Notes: generated by a model from the sequence alone, not told the origin. Shown: positions 38,501-44,877, counted from the stretch's first letter. The stretch: DNA of 64,000 bases from Theropithecus gelada (GCF_003255815.1 NC_037682.1:14288301-14352300), one strand, 5' to 3'. Numbers and translations: made by a program.

Positions 38501-39340
38501 TCATAATATTATTATGGGTCTTCCCTGTCAGGACGGAGGTGATGTTCATGGCAACACGAGAACTTCTACGAATTCCCCAAGCAGCCTTGGCCAAGCCAAT
38601 CTCTATACCTACAAACCTAGTGTCCCTCTTTTCTCGCTATGTTGACCAGCAGAAATTGAACTTGCTGGAGACAAAACTGCAGTAAGTTTGAAACAGGAGA
38701 GTTTCACATCTCACTAAAGCTGGGACTTGAGAAGTTATGGTGGGGAGGCTGGGAGCGGTGGCTCACACCTGTAATCCTAGCACTTTAGGACACCCAGGAG
38801 GGTGGATCACTTGAGGCCAGGAGTTCCAGACCAGCCTGACCAAAATGGTGAAACCCTGTCTACTAAAAAAATACAAAAATTAGCCAGGTGTGGTGGTGCA
38901 TGCCTGTAATCCCAGCTATTCAGTAGGCTGAGGTATGAAAATCATTTAAACCCAGGAGGCAGAGATTGCAGTGAGCTGAGATCGCGCCACTGCACTACAG
39001 CCTGGGTGACAGAGCAAGACCCTGTCTCAAAAAAATAAATAAATAAAAAGAAGGTATGATTGGGGTGAAGGGGGGAATAAAACTGAATTTGGTGGAAGAG
39101 ATTGATTTTTTATTAACTATTTGTGTCTATCTGTTAGATATAAAACACTGAACTGGGTACAACAGGGCCTTCATAAAAGATGACTAAATGCTAAGGGTAG
39201 AGAAGTATCTCGGGTGTTTTGTTATGAGAAGTCTTACAAAGATGTAACTGTAATATGAAAGATTGCCTTTTGTTTTAACTCATTTATACAATTTTCCTTT
39301 CTCTCCTTTTACCCCTAGGCTAGTTCAGGGGATACGATAA
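8541..39340 (+). CDS. PATL1: PATL1: PAT1 homolog 1 (Pat1b), complete gene in 19 coding exons
   Basis: Cytoplasmic scaffold that couples deadenylated mRNA to decapping in P-bodies. By family knowledge it binds DDX6 through its acidic N-terminus and LSm1-7 and DCP2 through its middle and C-terminal parts. Nineteen exons joined at GT/AG sites give an open frame of 2313 nt, or 770 residues, the length I remember for human PATL1. Visible parts are: an acidic N-terminus with a DDTF motif (residues 34-37, the DDX6-binding type); a leucine-rich export-like segment (86-95, LAERLSKMVI); a Pro-rich region (about 170-345); the conserved Pat1 block EKDWVSKIQMMQL with DPYLDDFYY (exon 10); and a helical Pat-C domain (about 517-770, exons 13-19). 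The start is set by MFRYE at 8541, five codons before the first donor. No frameshift or stop is seen. Identity is very secure; exact UTR ends are not. Confidence 0.97.
8569..8580 (+). promoter_or_regulatory. ETS-type site downstream of PATL1 exon 1
   Basis: ACCGGAAGTGAC is a near-ideal ETS/GABPA motif. It sits 14 nt into intron 1, as is common in CpG-island promoters. Binding is inferred only. Confidence 0.5.
8761..10440 (+). other. PATL1 intron 1, downstream of the CpG island
   Basis: No Alu or L1 insertion recognised, which contrasts with the rest of the gene. A weak MIR-like stretch may lie around 9720-9860. No exon seen. Confidence 0.6.
10441..10552 (+). CDS. PATL1: PATL1 coding exon 2
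   Basis: Acceptor is a T8 tract plus AG; donor is G|GTAAGT. Encodes residues 6-42 and the first base of codon 43. Highly acidic, containing the DDTF motif expected to bind DDX6. Confidence 0.96.
11130..11440 (-). mobile_element. AluS, antisense (PATL1 intron 2)
   Basis: T-rich tail complement, both arms; ends 'gcgcccagcct'. Confidence 0.9.
11672..11941 (-). mobile_element. Alu, antisense (PATL1 intron 2)
   Basis: Slightly deleted full dimer, preceded by a short AT/AC simple repeat (11632-11668). Confidence 0.88.
12588..12860 (+). mobile_element. AluJ, sense (PATL1 intron 2)
   Basis: Diverged dimer with an internal deletion in the right arm. Confidence 0.8.
12876..15978 (+). other. PATL1 intron 2, repeat-poor stretch
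   Basis: About 3.1 kb with no Alu. A MIR-like relic lies at 13745-13885, and L1M-like AT-rich sequence at about 15400-15760. No exon signal recognised. Confidence 0.6.
13745..13885 (-). mobile_element. MIR-like relic
   Basis: Contains the antisense MIR core (AATCCTCACAGCAACTTTG, CCTCATTTTAACAAATGAGG). Confidence 0.6.
15979..16276 (+). mobile_element. Alu, sense (PATL1 intron 2)
   Basis: Full dimer with ACT-containing linker; A-rich tail interrupted by T. Confidence 0.88.
16601..17125 (+). mobile_element. LINE2 3' end (PATL1 intron 2)
   Basis: Classic L2 signature: a Cys/Pro-rich-looking coding remnant, 'CTCAAATGTCATCTTCTCAA', and an end 'ATAGATGCTTACC' with 'ATTTATTGAATG'. Heavily mutated. 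Confidence 0.7.
17502..17812 (+). mobile_element. AluS, sense, close to PATL1 exon 3
   Basis: Full dimer, poly(A) mixed with T; ends about 70 nt before the exon 3 acceptor. Confidence 0.92.
17884..18101 (+). CDS. PATL1: PATL1 coding exon 3
   Basis: Acceptor TTATAG; donor AA|GTAAGT. Encodes residues 43-115, including the LAERLSKMVI segment that matches the nuclear export signal known for Pat1b. An Alu ends about 70 nt upstream of the acceptor. Confidence 0.97.
18411..18491 (+). CDS. PATL1: PATL1 coding exon 4
   Basis: Acceptor TTGTTAG; donor AG|GTATTA. Twenty-seven codons (residues 116-142), beginning PQPGSLNSS and ending RGPLLAQ. Confidence 0.96.
18739..19033 (+). mobile_element. AluS, sense (PATL1 intron 4)
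   Basis: Full dimer with A13 tail. Pairs in inverse orientation with the Alu 136 nt downstream. Confidence 0.92.
19170..19453 (-). mobile_element. AluJ, antisense (PATL1 intron 4)
   Basis: Diverged dimer, missing the last bases of its 5' end. Confidence 0.88.
19619..19813 (+). CDS. PATL1: PATL1 coding exon 5
   Basis: Acceptor CAATTAG; donor AG|GTACCT. Sixty-five codons (residues 143-207). Ser/Pro-rich, with RRSTSPIIGSPP, a stretch of likely phosphorylation sites. Confidence 0.97.
19814..20744 (+). other. PATL1 intron 5
   Basis: No interspersed repeat recognised. Contains a short imperfect GCT/TGC triplet patch (19990-20013). A cryptic-looking acceptor CTTCTCCCTCAG sits near 20430, with no recognised exon after it. 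Confidence 0.55.
20745..20846 (+). CDS. PATL1: PATL1 coding exon 6
   Basis: Acceptor CTGATAG; donor CG|GTATGT. Thirty-four codons (residues 208-241), starting ILCPKPVHVRPPMPPRYP. Proline-rich. Confidence 0.96.
21307..21396 (+). CDS. PATL1: PATL1 coding exon 7
   Basis: Thirty codons (residues 242-271), NSSLLGHPFPPSVPPVLSP onward. Its polypyrimidine tract is an uninterrupted run of 24 T at 21276-21299, followed by ATCTTAG. Donor AG|GTAAGC. Confidence 0.96.
21607..21824 (+). CDS. PATL1: PATL1 coding exon 8
   Basis: Acceptor TTTGTAG; donor AG|GTATAC. Encodes residues 272-343 and two bases of codon 344. Contains LQPGRMSPSQFARVPGF and a Pro/Gln-rich end. Confidence 0.97.
22160..22560 (+). repeat. 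Ancient LTR-like repeat (PATL1 intron 8)
   Basis: Resembles a common old repeat ('ggctcatgtgattgtagag', 'ccctcacagcaacatc', 'gtttgaccaaataactggg'). Family not assigned; no coding capacity. Confidence 0.4.
22770..23070 (-). mobile_element. AluS, antisense (PATL1 intron 8)
   Basis: T-rich start, both arms; the extreme 5' end is slightly truncated. Confidence 0.9.
23192..23281 (+). CDS. PATL1: PATL1 coding exon 9
   Basis: Acceptor TTCTTAG; donor AA|GTAAGT. His/Arg/Gln-rich (residues 344-373), ending RRLLYQRQQQNR. The last exon base is A, so the split codon 374 reads AAT (Asn); I remember Ser in human. Confidence 0.95.
23390..23720 (+). mobile_element. Old L1 3' region, sense (PATL1 intron 9)
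   Basis: AT-rich L1M-type 3' sequence ('attacatgtaccatttatg', 'gatagtggttcctctatga'). Subfamily uncertain. Confidence 0.45.
24231..24411 (+). CDS. PATL1: PATL1 coding exon 10
   Basis: Acceptor TTTTCAG; donor AG|GTAAAT. Residues 374-434. Holds the best-conserved Pat1-family block outside Pat-C: EKDWVSKIQMMQLQSTDPY, then DDFYYQ. Confidence 0.97.
24662..24785 (+). CDS. PATL1: PATL1 coding exon 11
   Basis: Acceptor ATGGTAG; donor AG|GTAAGG. Residues 435-475, starting NYFEKLEKLSAAEE. Lysine-rich, ending LEHAYKP. Confidence 0.96.
25147..25455 (-). mobile_element. AluS, antisense (PATL1 intron 11)
   Basis: T26 start and both arms. Ends 144 nt upstream of exon 12. Confidence 0.9.
25600..25697 (+). 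CDS. PATL1: PATL1 coding exon 12
   Basis: Acceptor TTTGCAG, preceded by a run of 18 T (25572-25589). Donor AT|GTAAGT. Residues 476-508, [20 protein letters not shown]. Confidence 0.96.
26004..26171 (+). mobile_element. 5'-truncated L1 3' end (PATL1 intron 12)
   Basis: L1 3' UTR sequence ending 'CACATGTACCCTATAACC', then an A-rich tail. Flanked by AAGATTTTCA at about 25994 and 26172, a likely target-site duplication. Confidence 0.7.
26424..26483 (+). CDS. PATL1: PATL1 coding exon 13
   Basis: Twenty codons (residues 509-528), strongly basic (KEKQVRDKRRKTLVIIEK), at the entry to the Pat-C domain. Acceptor TTTTTAG; donor AA|GTAAGT. Confidence 0.96.
26672..26815 (+). mobile_element. MIR (PATL1 intron 13)
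   Basis: Sense MIR core ('GTGTCTTTGGGCAAGTCACC', 'CTCTAAGCCTGATAAAATGGG'). Confidence 0.65.
26930..27070 (+). mobile_element. MIR (PATL1 intron 13)
   Basis: Second sense MIR within 300 bp ('AAAAGCATGGACTCTAGA', 'TTCTTTATCTGTAAAAATGG'). Confidence 0.7.
27088..27307 (-). mobile_element. Alu, truncated, antisense (PATL1 intron 13)
   Basis: Stops after 'catgttggccagtctggtc', so the element's 5' about 80 bp is missing. Confidence 0.88.
27331..27628 (-). mobile_element. AluS, antisense (PATL1 intron 13)
   Basis: Full dimer in the same orientation as the truncated Alu just upstream. Ends about 240 nt before exon 14. Confidence 0.9.
27868..28016 (+). CDS. PATL1: PATL1 coding exon 14
   Basis: Acceptor TTCTTAG; donor AG|GTAAGC. 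Residues 529-577, TYSLLLDVEDYERRYLL to KLPGQE. First helices of Pat-C. Reads CLEEERPALMDERKH, where I remember S and D in human at two places. Confidence 0.96.
28664..28956 (+). mobile_element. Young AluY with Yd-type 12-bp deletion (PATL1 intron 14)
   Basis: Near-consensus AluY reading GAGACCACGGTGAAACC, i.e. without the 12 bases normally between GAGACCA and CGGTG. A perfect 16-bp target-site duplication (AAGAATAAGCACTTCC) lies at 28648 and 28957. Confidence 0.93.
28990..29240 (+). mobile_element. Old L1M-like 3' fragment
   Basis: AT-rich text such as 'ttatctagccattaaaatg' is typical of old L1 3' regions. Subfamily not assigned. Confidence 0.45.
29328..29622 (+). mobile_element. Alu, 5'-truncated, sense (PATL1 intron 14)
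   Basis: Starts at 'ggaggccaagcactttggg', without the first 25 or so bases of Alu; long interrupted poly(A). Confidence 0.88.
29881..30040 (+). CDS. PATL1: PATL1 coding exon 15
   Basis: Acceptor GTTGCAG; donor AG|GTGACT. Residues 578-631, with HFVQIMCIRKGKRMVARILPF, a basic Pat-C helix pair. Confidence 0.97.
30285..30425 (+). mobile_element. MER5-like hAT MITE (PATL1 intron 15)
   Basis: Short element with 'CTGCTGAATCAGAATTTACAG' type core. Family tentative. Confidence 0.5.
30549..30842 (-). mobile_element. Alu, antisense (PATL1 intron 15)
   Basis: Full dimer with a small deletion in the left arm. Confidence 0.88.
31302..31521 (+). mobile_element. Alu, 3'-deleted, sense (PATL1 intron 15)
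   Basis: Goes from the start of the right arm ('agctactc') straight into A23. Looks like a retrotransposed copy from an internally primed or deleted RNA. Confidence 0.85.
31690..31830 (+). mobile_element. Ancient LINE relic (L2-like)
   Basis: Contains 'TATGTGCCAGGCACTATTTT' and 'GTAGAGCTTACCTGCTAGGG', common in L2-type relics. Confidence 0.45.
31900..33350 (+). other. PATL1 intron 15, unassigned old transposon-like sequence
   Basis: AT-rich stretch that reads like the 3' part of an ancient element. It ends near 'ataataaaagc' plus T/A-rich sequence and is interrupted by a half Alu at 32518. I cannot name the family. No exon is recognised. Confidence 0.4.
32518..32667 (-). mobile_element. Alu half, antisense (PATL1 intron 15)
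   Basis: Left-arm-only Alu after a T11A18 homopolymer junction. Confidence 0.78.
33555..33700 (+). mobile_element. MIR (PATL1 intron 15)
   Basis: Sense MIR: 'ATTCAACAGCCTTGGGTTC', 'TGGCTGTGTAACTCC'. Confidence 0.6.
33747..34035 (-). mobile_element. Young AluY, antisense (PATL1 intron 15)
   Basis: Near-consensus, with the 'ggcttgagccaccgtgccc' 3' variant. Flanked by CTGAAAACACTTCTTTT at 33730 and 34036. It landed at the T-rich edge of the older Alu that follows. Confidence 0.92.
34048..34280 (-). mobile_element. AluJ-type, truncated, antisense (PATL1 intron 15)
   Basis: Diverged; its start was the target of the AluY upstream. Confidence 0.8.
34712..34867 (+). CDS. PATL1: PATL1 coding exon 16
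   Basis: Acceptor TTTGTAG; donor AG|GTGATC. Fifty-two codons (residues 632-683), VLPCLLSPFSLLLYHLPSV onward. Reads TSLLQQLMN and TPAPSNP, where I remember R and L in human. Confidence 0.96.
35015..35470. repeat. Unassigned ancient repeat (PATL1 intron 16)
   Basis: Phrases such as 'tcacatggccacacctaag' and 'tggtccaagatggctg' are ones I associate with an old interspersed repeat. Family unknown. Confidence 0.35.
35545..35735 (+). mobile_element. MIR (PATL1 intron 16)
   Basis: Sense MIR: 'CTAGCTTTGTGACCTTGGAC', 'AAATGAGATAACAGTTGTAA', 'ACCTGGTACATAGTAG'. Confidence 0.75.
35988..36266 (-). mobile_element. Alu, antisense (PATL1 intron 16)
   Basis: Full dimer with a small internal deletion before 'ccgtcctcggcctccc'. 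Confidence 0.88.
36423..37005 (-). mobile_element. AluJ split by a later Alu, antisense (PATL1 intron 16)
   Basis: One arm runs 36423-36567, stops at 'catgcccaattgac', and the rest resumes at about 36863 ('gattgatttttatattttt') and ends near 37005. The younger Alu sits between. Confidence 0.82.
36568..36862 (-). mobile_element. AluS nested inside an older Alu
   Basis: Full dimer inserted into the AluJ. A short ATTGA repeat on both sides fits a target-site duplication. Confidence 0.88.
37016..37294 (-). mobile_element. AluY-like, antisense (PATL1 intron 16)
   Basis: Full dimer with small deletions. Confidence 0.9.
37375..37671 (-). mobile_element. AluS, antisense (PATL1 intron 16)
   Basis: Full dimer with T18 start. 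Last of five same-orientation Alus in 1.7 kb. Confidence 0.9.
37675..38340 (+). other. PATL1 intron 16, distal part
   Basis: No repeat family or exon recognised between the last Alu and exon 17. Confidence 0.5.
38346..38437 (+). CDS. PATL1: PATL1 coding exon 17
   Basis: Acceptor CTCGTAG; donor TG|GTCAGT, weaker than its neighbours. Residues 684-713, FGLSLLLILLSRGEDLQSS onward. The next intron is only 94 nt. Confidence 0.96.
38532..38681 (+). CDS. PATL1: PATL1 coding exon 18
   Basis: Acceptor CTGTCAG; donor CA|GTAAGT. Residues 714-763, TEVMFMATRELLRIPQAAL to LLETKL. An Alu starts 66 nt after the donor. Confidence 0.97.
38747..39051 (+). mobile_element. AluS, sense (PATL1 intron 18)
   Basis: Takes up about half of the 637-nt intron and starts 66 nt after the exon 18 donor. 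Tail is (AAAT)n-like. Confidence 0.92.
39319..39340 (+). CDS. PATL1: PATL1 coding exon 19 (terminal codons and stop)
   Basis: Acceptor CCCCTAG. The remaining codons finish the protein as QLVQGIR and TAA. The same exon runs on into the 3' UTR. Confidence 0.95.
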
Positions 39341-41010
39341 AAGATCTCCAAATGTGTCCTGTACCTCCTTTTGGCTGTCACCTGCATTGCTGCCATCACC
39401 AATGGAGTGTTTTTAATGAGGGAGGGAAGGTAGCTTTTTCCCCAAAGCAAAGTCTTGTGGGATCGATTCCTGTTTACAGGGGTTGTCTCTCTAAATGTCA
39501 GATATTTCCCCACTGCTCTATGAAATTTGGCTGGGTGATACTTCTGCTGGTTTCTTCTTTACCTTCTATGTTACAGTTCTGCATGTCCTACTTTTACTCA
39601 GTTCTCAATTTTGCATTTTCTTTGCCCTAGAGACAAAAGTGTAATCTCTCCCTTTATCCCACCACTACTCCAGCTCAGAGTAGATTGTAGCCTGCCAAAG
39701 GATTCCTTCCCTCATCCTATTGAAGTTGTTTTTTCATTGCCCCATATTAATATGACTATAGAAGAGCCAATTAAGTAGAAATCAAGATATACACACACAC
39801 GTAGATACACACACACACCCCATAAATGTATTTATGTGGTCTTCAGAGGGTCCTTAAAGAATGAATTTTAGATTGAAAAATATTTAGTTGTCTCATTACT
39901 TCCTCTAAACACAAACCAGCTGATGTATTTTAATCTGTTTCTGTTCTATCTTGTAATTAATTTGGTGGGTTCTACTTGTTTTAACATAAATAAAGAGTAT
40001 GCAGCACGTTTAATAAAATCAGAACTCTTAATTGGCTTATGCCCAAATCTAGGCTGAGAAGTCCTTTTTCTTCTTCCCACCTTTATTTCCTTAGTTTCTG
40101 TCCACCTTAATGGAAATAGCACATGGTTATGTCTTTTTCCTGCTACAACTACAGTGTACTTGAGCCTTTCCCTCAAGTGCATTTGAAGTCACCCAGGATG
40201 GTCCTCACTAGTAGCCTGCTTTGGCAGTGTGGCTTTTTGCACACTTGCCCTGTCTTCCAGAGACTACTTCAGTAAGCCATGCTTCCTTCTTCCCCACTTT
40301 TATTTGGTGTCATGAATAGAAACTTCCAGCTGTAACCATGGAAGCTCAGTTTGGCCTGCTTTACTTTTTAGTCTCCACACCATGGGCAGAACTGCTGTCC
40401 TTACTACTTCATCTCACCCAAGTCCCGTTCCCAGGCAGCCAGGGGCCTGGGTTTGAATAATTGCAGGGCCAGCCTGCCATGATCTTTCTCACTTACTCCT
40501 CTCCCATTCAGCAATCAACCAGACTAAGGAGTTTTGACCCCTAGTGATTACAGCCCTGAAGAAAATTAAATTTGAATTAATTTTACATGGCCTTCCTGAT
40601 CTTTCTGCTGTTCTTACCTTTTCGAATGTAGTTGGGGGGTGGGGGGGCAGGTTATGATATTTAAAGAGAATAAACATTTTGCACATACATGTATTGTACA
40701 ACAGTAAGATCCTCTGTTAAAACCAGCTGTCCTTGTTCTCCATCTCCATTTCTTCCCATGCTGTAACCCCAGGCTCCACCAGCTGTTCCCCAGTGACGTT
40801 ACCTAGCTTCCCTCTACCGTTATCTACTGACCATTTCCACTACACGCCTTTCCTACCTTCCCTTCACAACCAATCAAGTGAATACTTGATTATTATCTCT
40901 TCCTTACTGTGCTTTATCTTTTTTGTTTTGTTCTAATTAATGAAAATAAAAGTTTCTAAATTTACATTTTTATAGGGTATTGTAAATAAAAACAAATTGT
41001 ATACTTAAAA
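39341..41010 (+). other. PATL1: PATL1 3' UTR
   Basis: Continuous non-coding sequence after the stop, free of Alu. It contains a short CA-rich patch (39788-39820). AATAAA hexamers occur at 39989, 40012, 40669, 40945 and 40985. The last two, followed by T/GT-rich sequence, are the likeliest main cleavage signals; the earlier ones could give shorter isoforms. The exact 3' end is inferred, not seen. Confidence 0.65.
40945..40990 (+). terminator. Probable distal PATL1 polyadenylation signals
   Basis: Two AATAAA hexamers 40 nt apart (40945-40950 and 40985-40990), with T-rich and GT-rich sequence between and after them. They fit a cleavage site near 40965 or 41005. Choice between them is not decidable from sequence. 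Confidence 0.55.
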
Positions 41011-41550
41011 ATGAGTGCCTGCATTTCTACTTTGTTACCTCAGAATATGATTTTTATGTTTCTAGCATATTTAGATAGACTGGCAACTTGATGTTGGGGA
41101 TTAAAGATATTATTACCTATATTTTTACCTTTTTAATTTTGTTGCAAAGAAGACATTTTTATATAGTAACTTTTCTTTAAAAATCTAAGATGCTTTCAGT
41201 TTCTCCTCCCCCCATTTTAACTATACGACAAAATTATAAATTGTAGTAGATAAACTGTAGTTTGTCTTCTCCATCCTGCCCATCTCTGGGCACTGAGGAA
41301 TCTGTCCCCGTTTAAGAGACTCATGTAGCCCAATGAGGCATTCAGCTGCCTTCATGGATAGTATGTACTTAGTTCTGAGCATATTGTATTTCAAAATTCA
41401 TCTCTTCAAAGAAGATGGGAAAAGGTTGGTCATTCTTTATAGTAAATTTATTTTTATTATTTCAGACTTGAGTATCATTTTTACTCTAAAATGCTCAAGA
41501 TAAAAGATTCAGCAAACACATAGAAAGGGGCAAAAAAAGTGGGGTTTTGT
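41011..41550. other. Intergenic, just downstream of PATL1
   Basis: AT-rich; no repeat or gene recognised. Confidence 0.5.
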
Positions 41551-41838
41551 TTTCAAGACAGGGTTTCTGTTGCTCAGGCTGGAGTGCAGTGGCACAGTAG
41601 CACAATCACCACTCACGGCAGCCTCAATCTCCCAGGCTCAAGTGATCCGCCTCAGCCTCCCAAGTAACTGGGACTACAGGTGTGCACCACCACACCTGGC
41701 TAATTTTTATACTTTTTTGTAGAGTCGAGATCTCCCTATGTTGCCCAGGCTGGTCTTGAACTCCCAGGCTCAAGTGATCCTCCCACCTTGGCCCCCCAAA
41801 ATGCTGGGAGTACAGGTGTGAATCACTGCACACAGCCT
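41551..41838 (-). mobile_element. AluJ, antisense
   Basis: Diverged full dimer; first element of the intergenic Alu cluster. Confidence 0.87.
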
Positions 41839-41844
41839 GAAGGT

Positions 41845-42128
41845 TTTTTCTTTTTTTGAGACGAGTTTCTCTGTCACCCAGGTTACAGTGCAGTGACACA
41901 ATCACGGCTCACTGCAGCCTCTACCTCCCAGGCTCAAGCAGTTCTCCCACCTCAGCCTCCCAAGTAGCTGGGACTACTATAGGTGGGTGCCATCATGCCC
42001 AGCTAATTTTTTTGATTTTTAGTAGAGATGAGGTCTTGCTACATTGCCCAGGCTGGGCTCAAACCCCTGACTCAAGGGATTCTCCTGCCTTGGCCTCCCA
42101 AAATGCTGGATTACAGGAGTGAGCCTCC
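41845..42128 (-). mobile_element. Alu, antisense
   Basis: Full dimer, adjacent to and in line with the preceding AluJ. Confidence 0.87.
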
Positions 42129-42597
42129 AAAGTTTTAAATGATAAAGAGACAGGAGATCATTTAACATTATGAGGTGCCTACCTACATAAAGCTTTTTTT
42201 TTTTTTTTTCCCCTGATGAGGAGATGGGTTCCTTGAGGTTCAGCAGTAGCTTGCGGAGGTGACACAGGTAATGGGCAGCAGAGCAGGAGACTCATACAGC
42301 ATATTATTGCTATAAGGAAATAAAATTATCTTTCAGTAAAAGATTTATTCACACCTTTTAACATGAAACAACACAAGGTATTAATAGATAGCCCTACTTT
42401 GTTAGACTGGACTGGCCCAAGGATGCCCCTACCTTCACAGTAGACTAGATTCCAAAAGTCAGACGTGAAGAAATCCCTAGAGATCATGTAGTTCAGTCCT
42501 CACAATTTGAGGAAGCCAGATCTCTGAGAGAGCAGTGACTTGGCCAAGGTGCCACAGCTGGCTAGTAGTAAAGCCAAGAAAAAAAACTCATATGTGA

Positions 42598-42904
42598 GGC
42601 CAGGTGCAGTGGCTCATGCCTGTAATCCCAGCACTTTGGGAGGCCAAGGCAGGCAGATCACCTGAGGTCAGGAGTTTGAGATCAGCCTGGCCAACATGGT
42701 GAAAACCTGTCTCTCCTAAAATTACAAAATTAGCTGGGCATAGTGGCACATGCCTATAATCCCAGCTACTCGGGAGGCTGAGGCAGGAGAATCACTTGAA
42801 CCTGGGAGGCAGAGGTTGCAGTGAGCTGAGATTGCACCACTACATTCCAGCCTGGGGAACAAGAGCGAAACTCCATCTCAGTCTCAAAAAAAAAAAAAAA
42901 AGAA
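42598..42904 (+). mobile_element. AluS, sense, with an AluY in its tail
   Basis: Full dimer with A16 tail. The next Alu inserted directly at the end of this tail. Confidence 0.92.
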
Positions 42905-43172
42905 GGCCGGGCGCGGTGGCTCACGCCTGTAATCCCAGCACTTTGGGAGGCCGAGGCGGGCGGATCACAAGGTCAGGAGATCGAGACCACGGTGAAACCC
43001 CGTCTCTACTAAAAATACAAAAAATTAGCCGGGCTTGGTGGCGGGCGCCTGTAGTCCCAGCTACTCAGGAGGCTGAGGCAGGAGAATGGCGTGAACCCGG
43101 GAGGCGGAGCTTGCAGTGAGCCGAGATCGCGCCACTGCACTCCAGCCTGGGCGACAGAGCAAGACTCCGTCT

Positions 43173-43205
<33 letters not shown>
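42905..43205 (+). mobile_element. Young AluY with Yd-type 12-bp deletion
   Basis: Almost consensus (GGCCGGGCGCGG start, intact B-box region). Has the same 12-base loss (GAGACCACGGTGAAACC) as the copy at 28664. (AAAAG)n tail. Confidence 0.93.
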
Positions 43206-43207
43206 AT

Positions 43208-43396
43208 TTGTACATGGGATTTTACTGTGTTGCCCAGGCTGGTCTTGAACTACTGGGTCCAAATGATTCTCCCGCCTTGGCTTCCCAAAGTGTTGGGATT
43301 ACAGGCATGAGCCACCGTGCCTGGTCACAAATGACTTTTAAAAGTCATGAGCCACCACGCCTGGTTCTGGGCAACATAGTAAAATCCCATGTACAA
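43208..43396. repeat. Imperfect inverted repeat built on Alu pieces
   Basis: Arms 43208-43237 and 43367-43396 are reverse complements at 29 of 30 bases. Between them are two copies of CATGAGCCACC..GCCTGGT (43305, 43346) and an exact 18-bp palindrome at 43331. Confidence 0.88.
43218..43326 (-). mobile_element. Alu fragment, antisense
   Basis: Left-arm piece only; part of the inverted repeat structure. Confidence 0.78.
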
Positions 43397-43915
43397 TTTT
43401 TTTATTATTATTTCTTAAAAAGCTGTTTGTAAACCTCAGAGTAACTAATGAGGACAATATTAACTTCAAAAAAAATTTAGTGATGCGCTAAAATAATCTA
43501 CAAGAATAAGACAGAGTTGAAAACTGATACTAATGCAAGTAATATCCTGTGTAAGAAAAAGAAGACCCTGATAAATACATAGGTAATTAACCCTAATGGG
43601 TAATAGGTACAACCTTGTGAATAATCATTCACAAAATAAAGTACAAGTGAATAATATTAAGAACCTCACCCCCACTGGTAATCAGAGAAGTAAAAAGTAA
43701 ATGTTTTTAACCTACCGAGTTAATAAACACTTTAAAAATAATGTTAGTGAGAATTTGGGGCTGCCACTCACTGGCGGGGGTAAATGTCTACCTTTCTGGA
43801 AAGTGCTTTCACCGTGTGGAGCACTTCAAAGTATTCTTAGCCTTTGAACAATGACTTTGGCTTTATAAATCTAAGGAAATATAACAAAGCAATAGTACTT
43901 ACCACAGCTTTACTT

Positions 43916-44177
43916 ATTTTATTTTTGAAGACAAGATCTCGCTTTGTTGCCCAGGCTTTAGGGCAGTGGCGCAATAGTAGCTCACTGCAGCCTTGAACTC
44001 CTGGCCTCAAGCAATCCTCCCACTCCAGCCTCACGAGTAGCTGGGACTACAGACACATGCCACCTTGCCCAGCTAATTATTTTAGTTTTTGTAGAGACTC
44101 TGTTACCCAGGCTGGTCTCAAACTTGCCTTGGTCTCCCAAATGATTCATTAGAGGCATGAGCCATTTCACCCAGTCA
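43916..44177 (-). mobile_element. AluJ, antisense
   Basis: Diverged, with an internal deletion in one arm. Confidence 0.82.
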
Positions 44178-44282
44178 GCTTTACTTATAATAGAAAAATT
44201 AGAAATAATCTAAATGTTCAACATTACAATAATGATTAAGTAAACAATGATCCATGTGTTGTGGACAATTAGGCAGAATATT

Positions 44283-44507
44283 GGACTAGGTGCAGTGGCT
44301 CATGCTTGTAATCCCAGCACTTTGGGAGGGTAGACTTTGCAAGACTTTGCAAAAACATTTAAAAATCAGCCAGGCATGGTGGCATGTGCCTGTACTCTCA
44401 GCTAACTCAGGAGGCTGAGGCAGGATTGCCTGAGCCCAGGAGTACGAGGCTGTAATGAGATTCAACCTGGGAGACTGAGCAAGACTCTGTCTAGAAAAAT
44501 TTAAAAA
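44283..44507 (+). mobile_element. Alu, internally deleted, sense
   Basis: Flanked by AGGCAGAATATT at 44271 and 44508 (target-site duplication inside the L1 relic). Contains a local GACTTTGCAA duplication at 44333-44352. Confidence 0.85.
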
Positions 44508-44877
44508 GGCAGAATATTTAATCATGGAAAATATTTGATATAGTATGGTGAAAAACCATATATATGCTTTGAATCCAATTTTTAAGAAAAATGCATGTAT
44601 GAAGAAAATATTGGAAAGATATGTTTCTAAAGATTACTGGTATCTGTAGGTGATGGGATTATGGAGAACTTTCTTTTCCTTTTGGCTTCTTGATAATTTT
44701 CAAGTTTCCTATAGAGAAAATGTATTGCTTATGTTCTTAGAAGAAAAAATGTTTTTAAAGAAAAAGTTGTTTTTGAAGAATTTAGTTACATAGGAAAATG
44801 TAAGAATATAATGTTAAGTAAAAAATAGGTTCTGTATATGTACATGACAATCTCTGTGGAGTAAAAAATATATGGGA

